This document shows, piece by piece, positions 7,596 through 17,947 of a DNA stretch of 64,000 bases. A model generated the notes under the pieces. That model ran no database searches. It worked only from the letters and a program-made list of their open reading frames with translations, and had not been told where the DNA came from. Location of the stretch: NCBI RefSeq assembly GCF_001713355.1, contig NZ_CP016448.1, positions 3,873,191 to 3,937,190 of the forward strand, written 5' to 3'. Origin of the DNA: Methyloversatilis sp. RAC08. GTDB lineage: Bacteria > Pseudomonadota > Gammaproteobacteria > Burkholderiales > Rhodocyclaceae. Positions within the stretch are counted from its first letter, which is position 1. Each line of letters opens with the position of its first letter. The position numbers were made by a program, and so were the translations under genes.

Positions 7596-9557
7596 TCACG
7601 CATCGGGCACCACGCTGTCGCCTTCCTGTTCCATCCAGCGGCGGCGGCGCTCGGCTTCCTTCTTGCCCATCAGCATGGTGAAGGTGTTCATCACCACGTC
7701 GGCGTCGGCGCCCGGCGTGATGCGGATCAGCCGTCGCGTTTCCGGGTTCATCGCGGTTTCCTTCAGCTCGTCCGGGTTCATTTCGCCCAGACCCTTGAAG
7801 CGGCTGACTGTCAGCGCGCTTTCGGCGATGCCGTCGTTGATCAGGCCCTCGAGCATGCTGTTGCGTTCGGCTTCGTCGAGCGCGTACAGCCGGCGTGCCG
7901 GGCGCGCCTTCGTCGGCGCGATCTTGATGCAGTACAGCGGCGGCTGGCCGATGAATACATGGCCGCGTGCGATCAGGCGCGGGAAGTGGCGCAGGAACAG
8001 CGTGAGCTGCAGCGTCTGGATGTGGGCGCCATCGACGTCGGCGTCCGACAGGATGATCACCTTGTGGTAGCGCAGGCCGTCGAGCACGGTGTCGGGCGCG
8101 TCCGGCTTGTGCGGGTCGATGCCCAGCGCCACTGCGATGTCGTGCACTTCGTTGTTGGCGAAGATTTCCGACGCATCGATTTCGAAGGTGTTCAGCACCT
8201 TGCCGCGCAGCGGCAGCACCGCCTGGAAGGTGCGATCGCGTGCCTGCTTGGCGCTGCCGCCGGCCGAATCGCCCTCGACCAGGAAGATTTCGTTCTGCTC
8301 CGGCACCGTGCCGGTGGCGTCGGTCAGCTTGCCCGGCAGCAAGGTGACGCCGGAACCGGCGCGCTTCTCCACCACCTTGCCGGCGCGCGCGCGCGACTGC
8401 GCGCTTCGGATGGCCAGCCCGGCAATGCGCTGCGCTTCGGCCGCGTGGTCGTTGAGCCAGCGGTCGAGCGCATCCTTGATCGATTCGTACACCAGCTTCA
8501 CCGCCTCGCGGTTGTTCAGCTTGTCCTTGGTCTGGCCCTGGAAGCGGGGTTCCAGCACGCGCGCGCTCAGCACATAGCTGGCGTGATGCGACACGTCTTC
8601 CGACTGCAGCGCCAGCTTGGCCGGCATCAGGCCGTGGTGCGTGGCGTAGTCCTTCACCGATTCGAACAGGGCCTGGCGCATGCCGGATTCGTGCATGCCG
8701 CCGCCCGGGGTCGGAATCAGATTGACGAAGGATTCGCGCACCGACGCGCCTTCGACGAAGCCGATCGCCCACTCGGCGCCCTCGCCCGCGTCATAGCCGG
8801 GCAGTGCGCTGCGTGCACCGGCGAACACGGCCTGACGCGGTGCGCCGGGCGCCGTGTCGCCGATCGCCTCGAACAGCTGTTCGCGCAGATAGTCTTCCAG
8901 CCCGTTCGCGTAGTGCCACTCGCGCGTATCGCCGCTTTCCTCGTCCTGGAACACGATGCGCACCCCGGGCAGCATGGCGCTGCGGGCGCGCAGCAGGTGC
9001 TCGACATCGACCCGCTTGATCTTCGCCGTGGCGAAGTAACGCGGGTCTGGCCAGGCGCGCACCCGCGTGCCGTTGTGCGTTTTCGGGCAACTGCCGACTT
9101 CGGTGAGGCCTTGCGACACACCGTGGTCGAAGGCAATCGCGTACTCGCGGCCGGCGCGCTTCACGGTCGCCTCCAGCCGCTTCGACAGCGCGTTGGTGAC
9201 CGTGACGCCGACGCCGTGCAGGCCGCCCGCGATGCGGTAGGCCTTGCCTTCGAACTTGCCGCCCGAGTGCGGGATGGTGAAGATGACCTCGATCGCCGGC
9301 ACGCCCTTGGTCGGATGGATGTCCACCGGAATGCCGCGCCCGTTGTCCTCCACCGTCACCGAGCCGTCGGCGTGCATGATCACGCCCAGCCGGTCGGCAA
9401 AACCGCCCTGCGCCTCGTCGCAGGCGTTGTCGATCATTTCCTGCACGATGTGGTTCGGACTTTCGGTCCGCGTGTACATGTCCGGCCGCTTCTGGATCGG
9501 CGCGATGCCTTCGAGCACCTGGATTTCGGCGGCGTTGTAACTGCTGGGTTTGTTCAT
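7596..9557 (-). CDS. parE: DNA topoisomerase IV subunit B
   Basis: ATPase subunit of topoisomerase IV, 653 residues. It has the GHKL ATPase signature (MIDNACDEAQGG), a GGLHGVGVTVTNAL block, and a TOPRIM domain with EGDSAGGSAKQARDR and DADVDGAHI metal-binding acids. Its GyrB-like C-terminus is short, as in ParE. It is transcribed leftwards ahead of parC with a 147-bp gap occupied by the palindromic element, so co-transcription would carry that hairpin between the two cistrons. Start ATG at 9557. Confidence 0.97.
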   Translation of the reverse strand: MNKPSSYNAAEIQVLEGIAPIQKRPDMYTRTESPNHIVQEMIDNACDEAQGGFADRLGVIMHADGSVTVEDNGRGIPVDIHPTKGVPAIEVIFTIPHSGGKFEGKAYRIAGGLHGVGVTVTNALSKRLEATVKRAGREYAIAFDHGVSQGLTEVGSCPKTHNGTRVRAWPDPRYFATAKIKRVDVEHLLRARSAMLPGVRIVFQDEESGDTREWHYANGLEDYLREQLFEAIGDTAPGAPRQAVFAGARSALPGYDAGEGAEWAIGFVEGASVRESFVNLIPTPGGGMHESGMRQALFESVKDYATHHGLMPAKLALQSEDVSHHASYVLSARVLEPRFQGQTKDKLNNREAVKLVYESIKDALDRWLNDHAAEAQRIAGLAIRSAQSRARAGKVVEKRAGSGVTLLPGKLTDATGTVPEQNEIFLVEGDSAGGSAKQARDRTFQAVLPLRGKVLNTFEIDASEIFANNEVHDIAVALGIDPHKPDAPDTVLDGLRYHKVIILSDADVDGAHIQTLQLTLFLRHFPRLIARGHVFIGQPPLYCIKIAPTKARPARRLYALDEAERNSMLEGLINDGIAESALTVSRFKGLGEMNPDELKETAMNPETRRLIRITPGADADVVMNTFTMLMGKKEAERRRRWMEQEGDSVVPDA

Positions 9558-9750
9558 GTCGCAGCGGGCTGAGGTCGGTGGAACAGAGATATTCGGTACA
9601 GCGCGCGCCGACGGGGCCGCGCGAAAGGTGCGCTAGTTTGCATGCAATGGCGCCCTGCCGTCGATACCGTCGTTGCGTGGCGGCCGATTGTCCGGCGAGG
9701 CGCGGCTTGGCGGATCGCTCGTGTAGACTGCGTCCCTTTTTGCCGACGCC

Positions 9751-10647
9751 ATGTGGTTCAAGAACCTCCAGATCTACCGCCTCTCCACGCCATTCACCGC
9801 AACACCCGACCAGCTGGCTGAAAAGCTCGCTGCGCAGGCTTTCCAGCCCGGTACCAGCATCGAAATGCAGCGCCTGGGCTGGGTATCGCCGCGCAACGAT
9901 GAGTCGCTGGTGCACGCAGTGGCGGGCCAGATGATGATTGCGCTGCGGGTCGAAAAGAAGCTGCTGCCGGCGTCGGTCATCAATCAGTTTGCCAAGGCGC
10001 GCGCGCAGGACATCGAGGAGCGGCAGGGCTACAAGCCCGGCCGCAAGGAAATGCGCGAGATCAAGGACGCAGTCACCAATGAGTTGCTGCCGCGCGCCTT
10101 CGCCATCGCGCGCGACACCCGGGTGTGGATCGATCCGGTGCGCAACCTGATCGTCGTCGATGCCGCCGCCAGCGCAAAAAGCGACGAAGTGATGCAGCTG
10201 CTGAACGAAAGCCTGGAAAACCTCGGCGCCCGGCCCTTGCAGACCGCGCTGTCACCGGTGTCGGCGATGACCTCGTGGCTCGCGTCCGATGAGGCGCCCG
10301 CTGGCTTCACCGTCGATCAGGACACCGAGCTGCGGTCCAGCACACAGTCCAAGGCCACGGTGCGCTACACCCGCCATGCACTCGAAGCCGAAGATCTGCG
10401 CCGCCACATCGAAGCCGGCAAGCAGTGCACGCGACTGGCGATGACCTGGGCCGACCGGGTGTCCTTCACGCTGACCGAAACCCTGACCCTGAAGCGCATC
10501 GCACCGCTCGACGTGCTGACCGAAAAGGAAGATGGCAGCGGCGATGAAGCCGAGCGCTTCGACACCGACTTTGCGCTGATGACGGGCGAACTGGGCAGGT
10601 TGATCGATCAGCTGATCGAGACGCTGGGCGGCACGGACGCGCGTTGA
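9751..10647 (+). CDS. rdgC: Recombination-associated protein RdgC
   Basis: 298 residues, full-length match to the RdgC family: [11 protein letters not shown] start, [16 protein letters not shown] and a charged C-terminal half. RdgC is a ring-shaped DNA-binding dimer that limits RecA access to DNA. It is divergent from parE across a 193-bp spacer (9558-9750). That spacer holds a possible -10 (TAGACT, 9724-9729) but no convincing -35, and I see nothing else in it. Convergent with the GGDEF-EAL gene, 18 bp apart. Confidence 0.95.
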   Translation: MWFKNLQIYRLSTPFTATPDQLAEKLAAQAFQPGTSIEMQRLGWVSPRNDESLVHAVAGQMMIALRVEKKLLPASVINQFAKARAQDIEERQGYKPGRKEMREIKDAVTNELLPRAFAIARDTRVWIDPVRNLIVVDAAASAKSDEVMQLLNESLENLGARPLQTALSPVSAMTSWLASDEAPAGFTVDQDTELRSSTQSKATVRYTRHALEAEDLRRHIEAGKQCTRLAMTWADRVSFTLTETLTLKRIAPLDVLTEKEDGSGDEAERFDTDFALMTGELGRLIDQLIETLGGTDAR

Positions 10648-10665
10648 TGCGCACCGCGCGCGGGC

Positions 10666-13380
10666 TCACGCCGCAAAGGGCAGTTTCGCGAGCAGTTTTG
10701 CCGCCAGTTCATCGGGCGGCAGCGGGCGAGAGTAAAGAAAGCCCTGAATCAGATCGCACTCCATGTCGACCAGCAGGTCTCGCTGGGCAACCTGTTCCAC
10801 GCCTTCGGCGACGATGATGAATCCAAGCGAGCGGGCGAGCGAAATGACCTGGCGGACGATGGCCTGCTGACGCATGTCACCCGCAAGGTTGCGAATGAAT
10901 GCGCGGTCGAGTTTGAGGGTGTCGGCCGGCATTTCAGTCAGATAGACCAGCGAGGAATAACCGGTACCGAAGTCGTCCAGCGCAATCTTCACGCCGACGT
11001 CGCGCAGGCGCTGCAAGGTCGTGCGCACCGTGCCGCCTGCCCCGACCTCTGATGTTTCGAGAATTTCCAGTTCGAGCCTGCTGGACGAAAGGTCGTGCCG
11101 TTGCAGTGCCGCAGTAATCTTGTCGAAAAAATCCGCTGTCCCCAGATCGGCCGGGCTCACATTGATGGAGACCGGGATCGGCTGCAAACCCGCCTTGTCC
11201 CACGCTGCCATCTGCGCGCATGCCTTGTCGAGCACGAAGTCGGTCAGCCAGCTGTTCAGGCCGATGTCTTCGATCAATGGAAGGAAAGCGCCCGGCGACA
11301 CCAGCCCGCGCGATGGCGATTGCCATCGGATCAGCGCTTCAGCGCCCATGATGGCGCCATCGTGCGCGCTCACCTTTGGCTGGAAGTGCAGCAGAAGTTC
11401 GTCGTTGTGAACGGCCCGTCGCAATTCCTGGGCGAGCTCGAAGCGCTCGCTTACCGCGGCGTTCATCGATTGCGAGTAAAAGTTGAAGCCGCCACGGCTG
11501 GACTTCTTTGCTTCGTGAAGCGCAACTTCGGCCGTACTCATCAACGATTCGAAATCGTTGGAATTGTCCGGATAGAGCGAGATGCCAATGCTTGCCTGCG
11601 AAATGACATACCGATCTGCAAGGCGCACCGGCGACGCCAGCAACTGGTGGATACGCTCTGCGATGTCATGCAACACAAGGATGCGTTCGGCGTCATCCAT
11701 AGCCGTTACCAGCATCACGAATTCATCTCCGGCAAGCCGTGCGACCGTGTCTTCCGGCCGCATGAGGGACTCAAGGCGACGTGACGCTTCGATGAGAAAC
11801 AGGTCGCCGGCCGTCTGGCCGAGCGCTTCGTTGATGGAATTGAAATCGTCAAAATCGATGCGCAGAGCGGCAACCGACGTCTTTTCCCGACTCGCACGCG
11901 TGAGCGCATGCGTCACACGATCGCGCAGCAGCGTGCGATTCGGAAGGCTGGTCAAGGCGTCGTAATGTGACTGACGGTAGAGCTTTTCCTCCCACGCGAA
12001 GCTGGATCCTGCAACCGACATCCGATCGGCAAGATTGCGTCCCGCGGTGATGATTTCCTCCTTGTCCTGCCGGCCATCGATCGCCAGGGCGAGCACGAGC
12101 AAACCGTCGAGCCGCCCATGGCTGCGCACTGAAAACACCAGCGCACCCCGACCCGGTTGTTGCGGCTGGCCACTCAGCAGCGACTCAACGTCGATCTGAA
12201 CATCGTTCCATTCGTCGACACCGAGGCTGCAGATCTGCGTCAGGGCATCGGCCGACACACCAAGGCGCGGAGAAAGATGTCCGTCGACGGAACGCGCACG
12301 TGCATAGGTGGCCGATCCGTTCGCATCGATGAGTGCGATGCCTGCAGCGTCGCAGGGAATGGCGTCGAGCACGCCCGAAAGGATGGCTTCGTTCACCCGC
12401 GCCGGCTCGCCCGAACCGAGTACTGCGCGATCGAGTTCCGCAAGCAGTCGAAGCATGTTGAACTTGCGCTTCAGGCGATCGGACATCGTATTGAAGGTTG
12501 CGCCGAGCAGGGCGAATTCATCATCGCCCGGCACGTCGACACGGGTATCCATTTCGCCGCGGGCAAGACGTCTGACACCCCGTGTCAGCGCATCAAGCGG
12601 CTCTGTCTGCCGGCCGATCTGGCTCGCCGCCATCGCCACGATCAAGCCCAGCGCGAGCGCGAAGATTGCGATGAACCCGTAACGGAGGTGGGCGAGCGGC
12701 AAGGTCAGCGACTGCGCGGGGACAGTCGTTACCACGTGAAAAACGCCGGCCCCGTAAAGTCCGTCCAGGTGGGCACTCCAGTGACCCGCGAGGTGGGGCA
12801 CGCCGTTGGACGATGCGGTGATCAGTGACCGATCCCTCGAAGACAGGTCAAGCACCGGGAGCTGCAGCCCCTGCGTGCACAGGATGGGACGCTGCTGCTT
12901 GTCGAGAATGCAGTAGGGTGTATCGACGGAATGTCTCTGCCACAAGGCTGCCGGGTCAAGGCGGCCGTAAAGTATGCGGTTGTCAGTGCTCCGACGGACG
13001 ACAAACAAAGGCGCGTGCGCGCCGTAAAGGCGGACGGTTGCGCCGTGTGCAGCAAGCCCCCGCGCTTCGTCGGCATCGAGCGCCGGCACCTGCGGATCAC
13101 GTTCGTCCCTGACCCAGACGAATCCACTTGCCCCCCCTGCGATTTCGCGCGCGCCGCTTTCTTTGAGCAGGTCGACGCGCAGGCTTAGCTCGTTGATGAG
13201 TTCCATGCCAAGGCTTTTGCTGTCATCACGCAGGCCGTGCTGGAGCTGATCCATCAGCTGCTCGCGCATTTCGCTGTAGGAGAAGGTCGCCAAGACCGCC
13301 ATCGGCAGCAGGGCTGCGATCAGGAAGCGGCTGAAGAGGCGGCGTCCGAAGCGGCTCCGCAGATGAAGACTGACAGGCAT
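10666..13380 (-). CDS. Membrane GGDEF-EAL cyclic-di-GMP signalling protein
   Basis: 904 residues. TM helix at about 16-35, periplasmic sensor region to about 225, second TM helix (about 228-250), HAMP domain (about 250-305), GAF-like region (about 315-450), GGDEF domain with AGDEF at about 549-553, and EAL domain with EALIRW at about 680. EAL catalytic motifs (NVSP, LEILE, DDFGTGYSSL, KLDR) are all intact, so phosphodiesterase activity is likely. The first Gly of GGDEF is Ala, which does not by itself rule out cyclase activity. The start codon directly abuts the stop of the pseudopilin gene, so the two are one transcription unit. The sensed signal is unknown. Confidence 0.92.
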   Translation of the reverse strand: MPVSLHLRSRFGRRLFSRFLIAALLPMAVLATFSYSEMREQLMDQLQHGLRDDSKSLGMELINELSLRVDLLKESGAREIAGGASGFVWVRDERDPQVPALDADEARGLAAHGATVRLYGAHAPLFVVRRSTDNRILYGRLDPAALWQRHSVDTPYCILDKQQRPILCTQGLQLPVLDLSSRDRSLITASSNGVPHLAGHWSAHLDGLYGAGVFHVVTTVPAQSLTLPLAHLRYGFIAIFALALGLIVAMAASQIGRQTEPLDALTRGVRRLARGEMDTRVDVPGDDEFALLGATFNTMSDRLKRKFNMLRLLAELDRAVLGSGEPARVNEAILSGVLDAIPCDAAGIALIDANGSATYARARSVDGHLSPRLGVSADALTQICSLGVDEWNDVQIDVESLLSGQPQQPGRGALVFSVRSHGRLDGLLVLALAIDGRQDKEEIITAGRNLADRMSVAGSSFAWEEKLYRQSHYDALTSLPNRTLLRDRVTHALTRASREKTSVAALRIDFDDFNSINEALGQTAGDLFLIEASRRLESLMRPEDTVARLAGDEFVMLVTAMDDAERILVLHDIAERIHQLLASPVRLADRYVISQASIGISLYPDNSNDFESLMSTAEVALHEAKKSSRGGFNFYSQSMNAAVSERFELAQELRRAVHNDELLLHFQPKVSAHDGAIMGAEALIRWQSPSRGLVSPGAFLPLIEDIGLNSWLTDFVLDKACAQMAAWDKAGLQPIPVSINVSPADLGTADFFDKITAALQRHDLSSSRLELEILETSEVGAGGTVRTTLQRLRDVGVKIALDDFGTGYSSLVYLTEMPADTLKLDRAFIRNLAGDMRQQAIVRQVISLARSLGFIIVAEGVEQVAQRDLLVDMECDLIQGFLYSRPLPPDELAAKLLAKLPFAA

Positions 13381-13845
13381 TCAGTGATCGACGGCAAGGC
13401 CGACAAACGCGCCATTACCGGCACGTACAATGTCATCGCGCGACGTGGCAGCCGTGAGCGGCTTCTGGCTTCGGCCATCCTTGCCCAGGCTGTAGAGGTC
13501 GTAATCGCTGTTCAGCGGCACCAGATTCTTGTCCTTGCGCAGCTGACCCTGATTAGGGCGTGGTGTGCCGCTGATTCGCAGGTATTGGTAAGCGCTTCCC
13601 CAAGGATCGAGCATCTCGCCGAAGCCTGCCTCCGCGAGCGTGGCGGGAAACTCATTCGCCCTGATCACATGGCGATCGATTGCCATCATGATGCTCGTCA
13701 TGTCGCTCATTGCAGCAGTTCGCTTGCTGCGCTCCACGTAGGCTTCATAGTTCGGGAGTGCGATTGCAACGAGAGCCCCGATGATCGCGACCACAGCAAG
13801 CAGTTCGACAAGCGTGAATCCCGATATCCGATGTGACCCCTGCAC
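13381..13845 (-). CDS. GspG-like type II/IV pseudopilin
   Basis: Prepilin with the class III leader ending G before FTLVEL (Glu at mature position 5), then a hydrophobic helix (AVVAIIGALVAIALPNYEAY). The C-terminal DPWGSAYQY and SLGKDG motifs are typical of GspG-type pseudopilins. I chose the GTG at 13845 because GAGGGG sits 5-10 bases before it and it gives a nine-residue leader; an ATG at 13899 is possible. No other secretion or pilus genes are nearby. It is followed with zero gap by the GGDEF-EAL gene. The stretch 13900-14041 upstream shows nothing I can interpret. Confidence 0.85.
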   Translation of the reverse strand: MQGSHRISGFTLVELLAVVAIIGALVAIALPNYEAYVERSKRTAAMSDMTSIMMAIDRHVIRANEFPATLAEAGFGEMLDPWGSAYQYLRISGTPRPNQGQLRKDKNLVPLNSDYDLYSLGKDGRSQKPLTAATSRDDIVRAGNGAFVGLAVDH

Positions 13846-14041
13846 CGCGCACCCCTCGTGATGAATCGAAAAAGCATGGCGGGGTCTGAAGACCGACATG
13901 CACTTATCGTGTGATTAACGGCAGATCGGGATGATTGCTTGAGCACACGTAGAGCCGCGGTGCCGGCGTTCGGAAGCACCGGACGATGCAGGCCGACAAA
14001 GACTCAAAGCGGGGAGACTACGGGGGAAACAGCTTGAGGAG

Positions 14042-14117
14042 TGGGGTGGCTGATGGGACTCGAACCCACGACAACCGGAATCACAATCCGGGACTCTACC
14101 AACTGAGCTACAGCCAC
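14042..14117 (-). tRNA. tRNA-His (GTG)
   Basis: 76-nt cloverleaf with encoded CCA. Acceptor GTGGCTG pairs with the 3' CAGCCAC, TTCGAGTC T-arm, and anticodon GTG between TT and AT. First of three closely spaced tRNA genes on this strand. Confidence 0.97.
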
Positions 14118-14170
14118 CACTGGAACGCTGATCGAGCGATCAGCGCTTGAAACTCTCGGGCCACACTGAC

Positions 14171-14247
14171 TGGCCTGCCCGGCAGGAATCGAACCCGCAA
14201 CCTACGGCTTAGAAGGCCGTTGCTCTATCCAGTTGAGCTACGGGCAG
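14171..14247 (-). tRNA. tRNA-Arg (TCT)
   Basis: 77-nt cloverleaf with encoded CCA. Acceptor CTGCCCG pairs with CGGGCAG, T-loop GGTTCGATTCC, and anticodon TCT in the loop CTTCTAA. Confidence 0.96.
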
Positions 14248-14279
14248 GTACTAAGTTACCGCGTTGCGGACCGATGTTC

Positions 14280-14356
14280 TGGTCGGGGTGGAGGGATTCG
14301 AACCCCCGACATCTTGCTCCCAAAGCAAGCGCGCTACCGGGCTGCGCTACACCCCG
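14280..14356 (-). tRNA. tRNA-Pro (TGG)
   Basis: 77-nt cloverleaf with encoded CCA. Acceptor CGGGGTG pairs with CACCCCG, D-arm GCGCAGCCCGG, and anticodon TGG in the loop TTTGGGA. Confidence 0.97.
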
Positions 14357-14444
14357 AGAGCGCGCGATACTACCGGCGCAAAGCCGCGCGGTCAATGGCT
14401 GCAAGGCGGGTGGATGAAGAAAAACCCACCCTGCCCCGCAGACA

Positions 14445-16559
14445 TCACTCTGGCTGGTCGGTCGCTTCCGGCGCAGCGAGCAGCGCCTTCATCGACAGGC
14501 GGATGCGGCCCTTTTCGTCGGTTTCCAGCACCTTCACCTTCACCTGCTGACCTTCCTTCAGGTGGTCGGCGACGTTGGCGATGCGCTCGTTGGCGATCTG
14601 GGAAATGTGCAGCAGACCGTCCTTGCCCGGCAGCACGCTGACGATGGCACCGAAATCGAGCAGACGCAGCACCGTACCGTCATACACCTTGCCCACTTCG
14701 ACTTCGGCGGTGATCGCCTCGATGCGGCGCTTGGCGTTCTCGGCGGCTTCGGCGCTGACCGACGCGATGGTGATCGTGCCGTCGTCGCCGATGTCGATCG
14801 TCGCGCCGGTTTCTTCGGTCAGCGCACGGATGACTGCGCCGCCCTTGCCGATCACGTCGCGGATCTTCTCCGGATTGATCTTCATCGTCAGCAGGCGCGG
14901 TGCATAGGTCGACACGCCTTCACGGGCGCCGCTCATCGATTCCTGCATGATGCCGAGGATGTGCTTGCGTGCCTCGTGCGCCTGCGCCAGCGCGACCTGC
15001 ATGATTTCCTTCGTGATGCCCTGGATCTTGATGTCCATCTGCAGCGCGGTGATGCCGTTGTCGGTACCCGCCACCTTGAAATCCATGTCGCCCAGGTGAT
15101 CTTCGTCGCCGAGGATGTCGGTCAGCACCGCAAAGCGGTTGCCGTCCTTGATCAGGCCCATGGCGATGCCGGCCACGTGTGCCTTCAGCGGAACACCGGC
15201 GTCCATCAGTGCGAGCGAACCGCCGCAGACGGAAGCCATTGACGACGAACCGTTTGATTCGGTGATTTCCGACACCACGCGCATCGAGTAGCTGAATTCG
15301 TCGGCCGGCGGCAGCACTGCGAGCAGCGCGCGCTTGGCCAGACGGCCGTGGCCGATTTCGCGACGCTTCGGCGTGCCGAAACGACCGGCTTCGCCGGTGG
15401 CGAACGGCGGCATGTTGTAGTGGAGCATGAAGCGGTCGCGATACTCGCCGCCCAGTGCGTCGATGATCTGCTCGTCACGGCCGGTGCCCAGCGTGGCGAT
15501 GACCAGCGCCTGCGTTTCGCCGCGCGTGAACAGCGCCGAACCGTGGGTGCGCGGCAGCACGCTGTTGCGGATGTAGATCGGACGCACGGTGCGCGTGTCG
15601 CGACCGTCGATGCGCGGCTCGCCGTTCAGGATGCGGCTGCGGACGATGCGGGCTTCGATGTCGAAAAAGTAATTCTTGATGGTGTTCACGTCCGGCGCGT
15701 TGGCCGCGTCGGCGGTCAGTGCAGCCACGACTTCGCTGCGAAGCTCGTTCACGCGCTGGCTGCGGGTCTGCTTCTGCGTGATGCGGTAGGCTTCCTGCAG
15801 CTTGGCTTCGGCCAGACCGACAATGTTGTTCCACAGCGCTTCGTCGCGCGCCGGGGCCTGCCAGTCCCACTCGGGCTTGCCGGCGACTTCGACCAGTTCG
15901 TTGATCGCATTGATCGCGGCCTGCATCTGTTCGTGTCCGAACACGACGGCGCCCAGCATGATTTCTTCCGACAGCTGCATCGCTTCCGATTCCACCATCA
16001 GCACGGCGGCTTCGGTGCCTGCGACGACCAGATTCAGTTCGCTGGTCTTCAGCTCGGTGGCCGTCGGATTCAGGATGTACTGGCCGTTCGCGTAACCCAC
16101 GCGCGCAGCGCCGATCGGGCCGCTGAACGGAATGCCGGAAATCGACAGCGCTGCCGACGTGCCGATGAGTGCGGGAATGTCGGAATCGACTTCCGGATTC
16201 AGCGACAGCACCTGCACGATGACCTGCACTTCGTTGTAGAAGCCTTCCGGGAACAGCGGACGGATCGGGCGATCGATCAGGCGCGACGTCAGCGTTTCCT
16301 TTTCGCTAGGACGACCTTCGCGCTTGAAGAAGCCACCCGGAATGCGACCGGCTGCGTAGAACTTTTCAGCGTAATCGACGGTGAGCGGAAAGAAGTCCTG
16401 CCCCGGCTTGGCCGTCTTCGAGGCCACGACGGTGGCGAGCACCACGGTTTCGTCGATGCTCACCATGACGGCACCACCGGCCTGGCGGGCGACCTCACCG
16501 GTCTCCAGCACAACCTTCTGGTTGCCGAACATGAATTCCTTGCGGGTAGCGTTAAGCAA
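14445..16559 (-). CDS. pnp: Polyribonucleotide nucleotidyltransferase (PNPase)
   Basis: Phosphorolytic 3'-5' exoribonuclease of the RNA degradosome, 704 residues. Two RNase PH domains (first about 10-145; second about 320-530) flank the all-alpha linker. A KH domain ([14 protein letters not shown], about 560-615) and an S1 domain ([18 protein letters not shown], about 625-690) complete it. It lies directly after rpsO, as in most proteobacteria, with an intrinsic terminator between them. In E. coli PNPase represses its own mRNA; the same is plausible here. Confidence 0.98.
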   Translation of the reverse strand: MLNATRKEFMFGNQKVVLETGEVARQAGGAVMVSIDETVVLATVVASKTAKPGQDFFPLTVDYAEKFYAAGRIPGGFFKREGRPSEKETLTSRLIDRPIRPLFPEGFYNEVQVIVQVLSLNPEVDSDIPALIGTSAALSISGIPFSGPIGAARVGYANGQYILNPTATELKTSELNLVVAGTEAAVLMVESEAMQLSEEIMLGAVVFGHEQMQAAINAINELVEVAGKPEWDWQAPARDEALWNNIVGLAEAKLQEAYRITQKQTRSQRVNELRSEVVAALTADAANAPDVNTIKNYFFDIEARIVRSRILNGEPRIDGRDTRTVRPIYIRNSVLPRTHGSALFTRGETQALVIATLGTGRDEQIIDALGGEYRDRFMLHYNMPPFATGEAGRFGTPKRREIGHGRLAKRALLAVLPPADEFSYSMRVVSEITESNGSSSMASVCGGSLALMDAGVPLKAHVAGIAMGLIKDGNRFAVLTDILGDEDHLGDMDFKVAGTDNGITALQMDIKIQGITKEIMQVALAQAHEARKHILGIMQESMSGAREGVSTYAPRLLTMKINPEKIRDVIGKGGAVIRALTEETGATIDIGDDGTITIASVSAEAAENAKRRIEAITAEVEVGKVYDGTVLRLLDFGAIVSVLPGKDGLLHISQIANERIANVADHLKEGQQVKVKVLETDEKGRIRLSMKALLAAPEATDQPE

Positions 16560-16604
16560 GTTGATTCCTTTCGTTTCGATTCACGGCGGACTTGCACGCC
16601 CGCC

Positions 16605-16643
16605 AAAAAACAAACCGGCGGAGTCGCATGGACTCACGCCGGT
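16605..16643 (-). terminator. rpsO terminator / rpsO-pnp attenuator
   Basis: On the minus strand accggcg-t-gagtc pairs with gactc-cgccggt (12 bp with one bulged base, 5-base loop), followed by TTGTTTTTT. It lies 47 bases after the rpsO stop and before pnp, the same place as the partial terminator in the E. coli rpsO-pnp operon. Confidence 0.85.
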
Positions 16644-16690
16644 GTGTTGTGTCAGGCCGATGAAGGCTTGACCGTAGTGTGCAGAAGCAA

Positions 16691-16960
16691 TTACTTGCGC
16701 AGCCCGAGACGTCCGATCAGCGCACGATAGCTGTCTGCATCGGTGCGCTTGAGGTAATCAAGCAGCTTGCGACGCTGACTTACCATCTTGAGCAGACCAC
16801 GGCGGGAGTGGTGGTCCTTCACGTGTTCCTTGAAATGGCCGGTGAGGCCATTGATGCGTGCGGTCAGCAGGGCAACCTGGACTTCGGGTGACCCCGTATC
16901 GCCGGCCACGCGCTGGAAGTCAGCCACAATGCGGGCTTTTTCGGCGGTAACGATAGCCAT
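16691..16960 (-). CDS. rpsO: 30S ribosomal protein S15
   Basis: 89 residues, the exact usual length of S15, binding 16S rRNA helices early in 30S assembly. The typical [17 protein letters not shown] and [20 protein letters not shown] segments are present. A GAGAGAG ribosome site precedes the ATG at 16960. It has its own near-consensus promoter at 16993-17020. Confidence 0.98.
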   Translation of the reverse strand: MAIVTAEKARIVADFQRVAGDTGSPEVQVALLTARINGLTGHFKEHVKDHHSRRGLLKMVSQRRKLLDYLKRTDADSYRALIGRLGLRK

Positions 16961-16992
16961 CTATCTAAACTCTCTCGTCTGGAAAACCCAAA

Positions 16993-17020
16993 ATTATACG
17001 CCAGAACGGCGCAATCTCAA
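16993..17020 (-). promoter_or_regulatory. Sigma-70 promoter for rpsO
   Basis: Minus-strand -35 TTGAGA (17015-17020, 5 of 6 consensus), a 16-bp spacer and -10 TATAAT (16993-16998, 6 of 6). The -35 overlaps the truB stop codon. The transcript would start about 25 bases before the rpsO ATG. This is the best promoter match I found in the window. Confidence 0.85.
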
Positions 17021-17946
17021 GCCTTTTGGCCACTTTCCTGAGGCAAAAGGCGTTTCACCTGCAATCGACCCGCGCATGCACTGACCAGGCCCAGAAACAC
17101 GGTGCCGTCATAAGCCCGGGTGACCTGCCCGTCGACCATGGTCGCGCCGTCCGGGAAGGCCTCAAGCGGCACGATCTGCCCCTGGATCAGCCGTCGTGCC
17201 GACTCGCCATCGAGCTGGCAGGCCGGCAGATCCTGCAGCAGACAGTCGGGCGGAAGCAGCAGAGCCATGCGTTGCGCCTCGTCGAGCGCCGAAAGCGTCT
17301 CGAGCGTATGGGAGCAGTCGAGCGACAAGGGGCCGGTCAGCGTGCGGCGCAAGCCGCTCAGGTGCGCACCGCAGCCGAGCATTTCGCCGATGTCTTCGGC
17401 CAGCGTGCGGATGTAGGTGCCTTTGCTGCAGCGCACCCGCATCGAAAACGCGGGCAATGCGCAGTCGAGCAATTCGATCTCGTGGATGCGTACATGGCGC
17501 ACCGCGCGCTCGATGGTTTCGCCGGCACGTGCGTATTCGTACAGCGCCTTGCCCTGGTGCTTGAGTGCGGAATGCATAGGCGGGATCTGCTCGATGTCGC
17601 CGCGGTGGGCTGCCAGTGCACCCAGCAGGCGTTCGAGACTTACGTCGACCGGACGCGTGTCGAGGATGTCGCCCTCGGCGTCGCCGGTGCTGGTGCGCAC
17701 GCCGAGCCTGACCTGCGCGAGATATTCCTTGTCGGCATCCAGCATCAGTCCTGCGAAGCGTGTTGCATCGCCGAAGCAGACCGGCAGCAGACCACTGGCG
17801 AGTGGATCGAGCGTACCGGTATGCCCCGCGCGCGCGGCCTGAAACAGGCGGCGTGCTTTCTGCAGCGCGTCGTTCGAGCTCAGACCGATGGGCTTGTCGA
17901 GCAGCAGCACGCCATGAACCGCTTTCCAGCGCGATCGGGGTTGCAA
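17017..17946 (-). CDS. truB: tRNA pseudouridine(55) synthase
   Basis: Makes pseudouridine 55 in the T-loop of tRNAs. 309 residues; N-terminal LLLDKPIGLSSN and the catalytic motif GHTGTLDPLASG (Asp near residue 47) are intact, as is SKGTYIRTLAEDIG. The C-terminal PUA-like part is present. It sits between rbfA (1 bp away) and rpsO, the standard proteobacterial order, and its 3' end contains the rpsO promoter. Confidence 0.97.
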   Translation of the reverse strand: MQPRSRWKAVHGVLLLDKPIGLSSNDALQKARRLFQAARAGHTGTLDPLASGLLPVCFGDATRFAGLMLDADKEYLAQVRLGVRTSTGDAEGDILDTRPVDVSLERLLGALAAHRGDIEQIPPMHSALKHQGKALYEYARAGETIERAVRHVRIHEIELLDCALPAFSMRVRCSKGTYIRTLAEDIGEMLGCGAHLSGLRRTLTGPLSLDCSHTLETLSALDEAQRMALLLPPDCLLQDLPACQLDGESARRLIQGQIVPLEAFPDGATMVDGQVTRAYDGTVFLGLVSACAGRLQVKRLLPQESGQKA

Positions 17947-17947
17947 C

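Noticed and set aside
14400..14444. pnp terminator at the imperfect hairpin GGCGGGTGG...CCACCC
   Set aside because: Its T-run falls in the loop rather than after the stem, so it is not a convincing intrinsic terminator.
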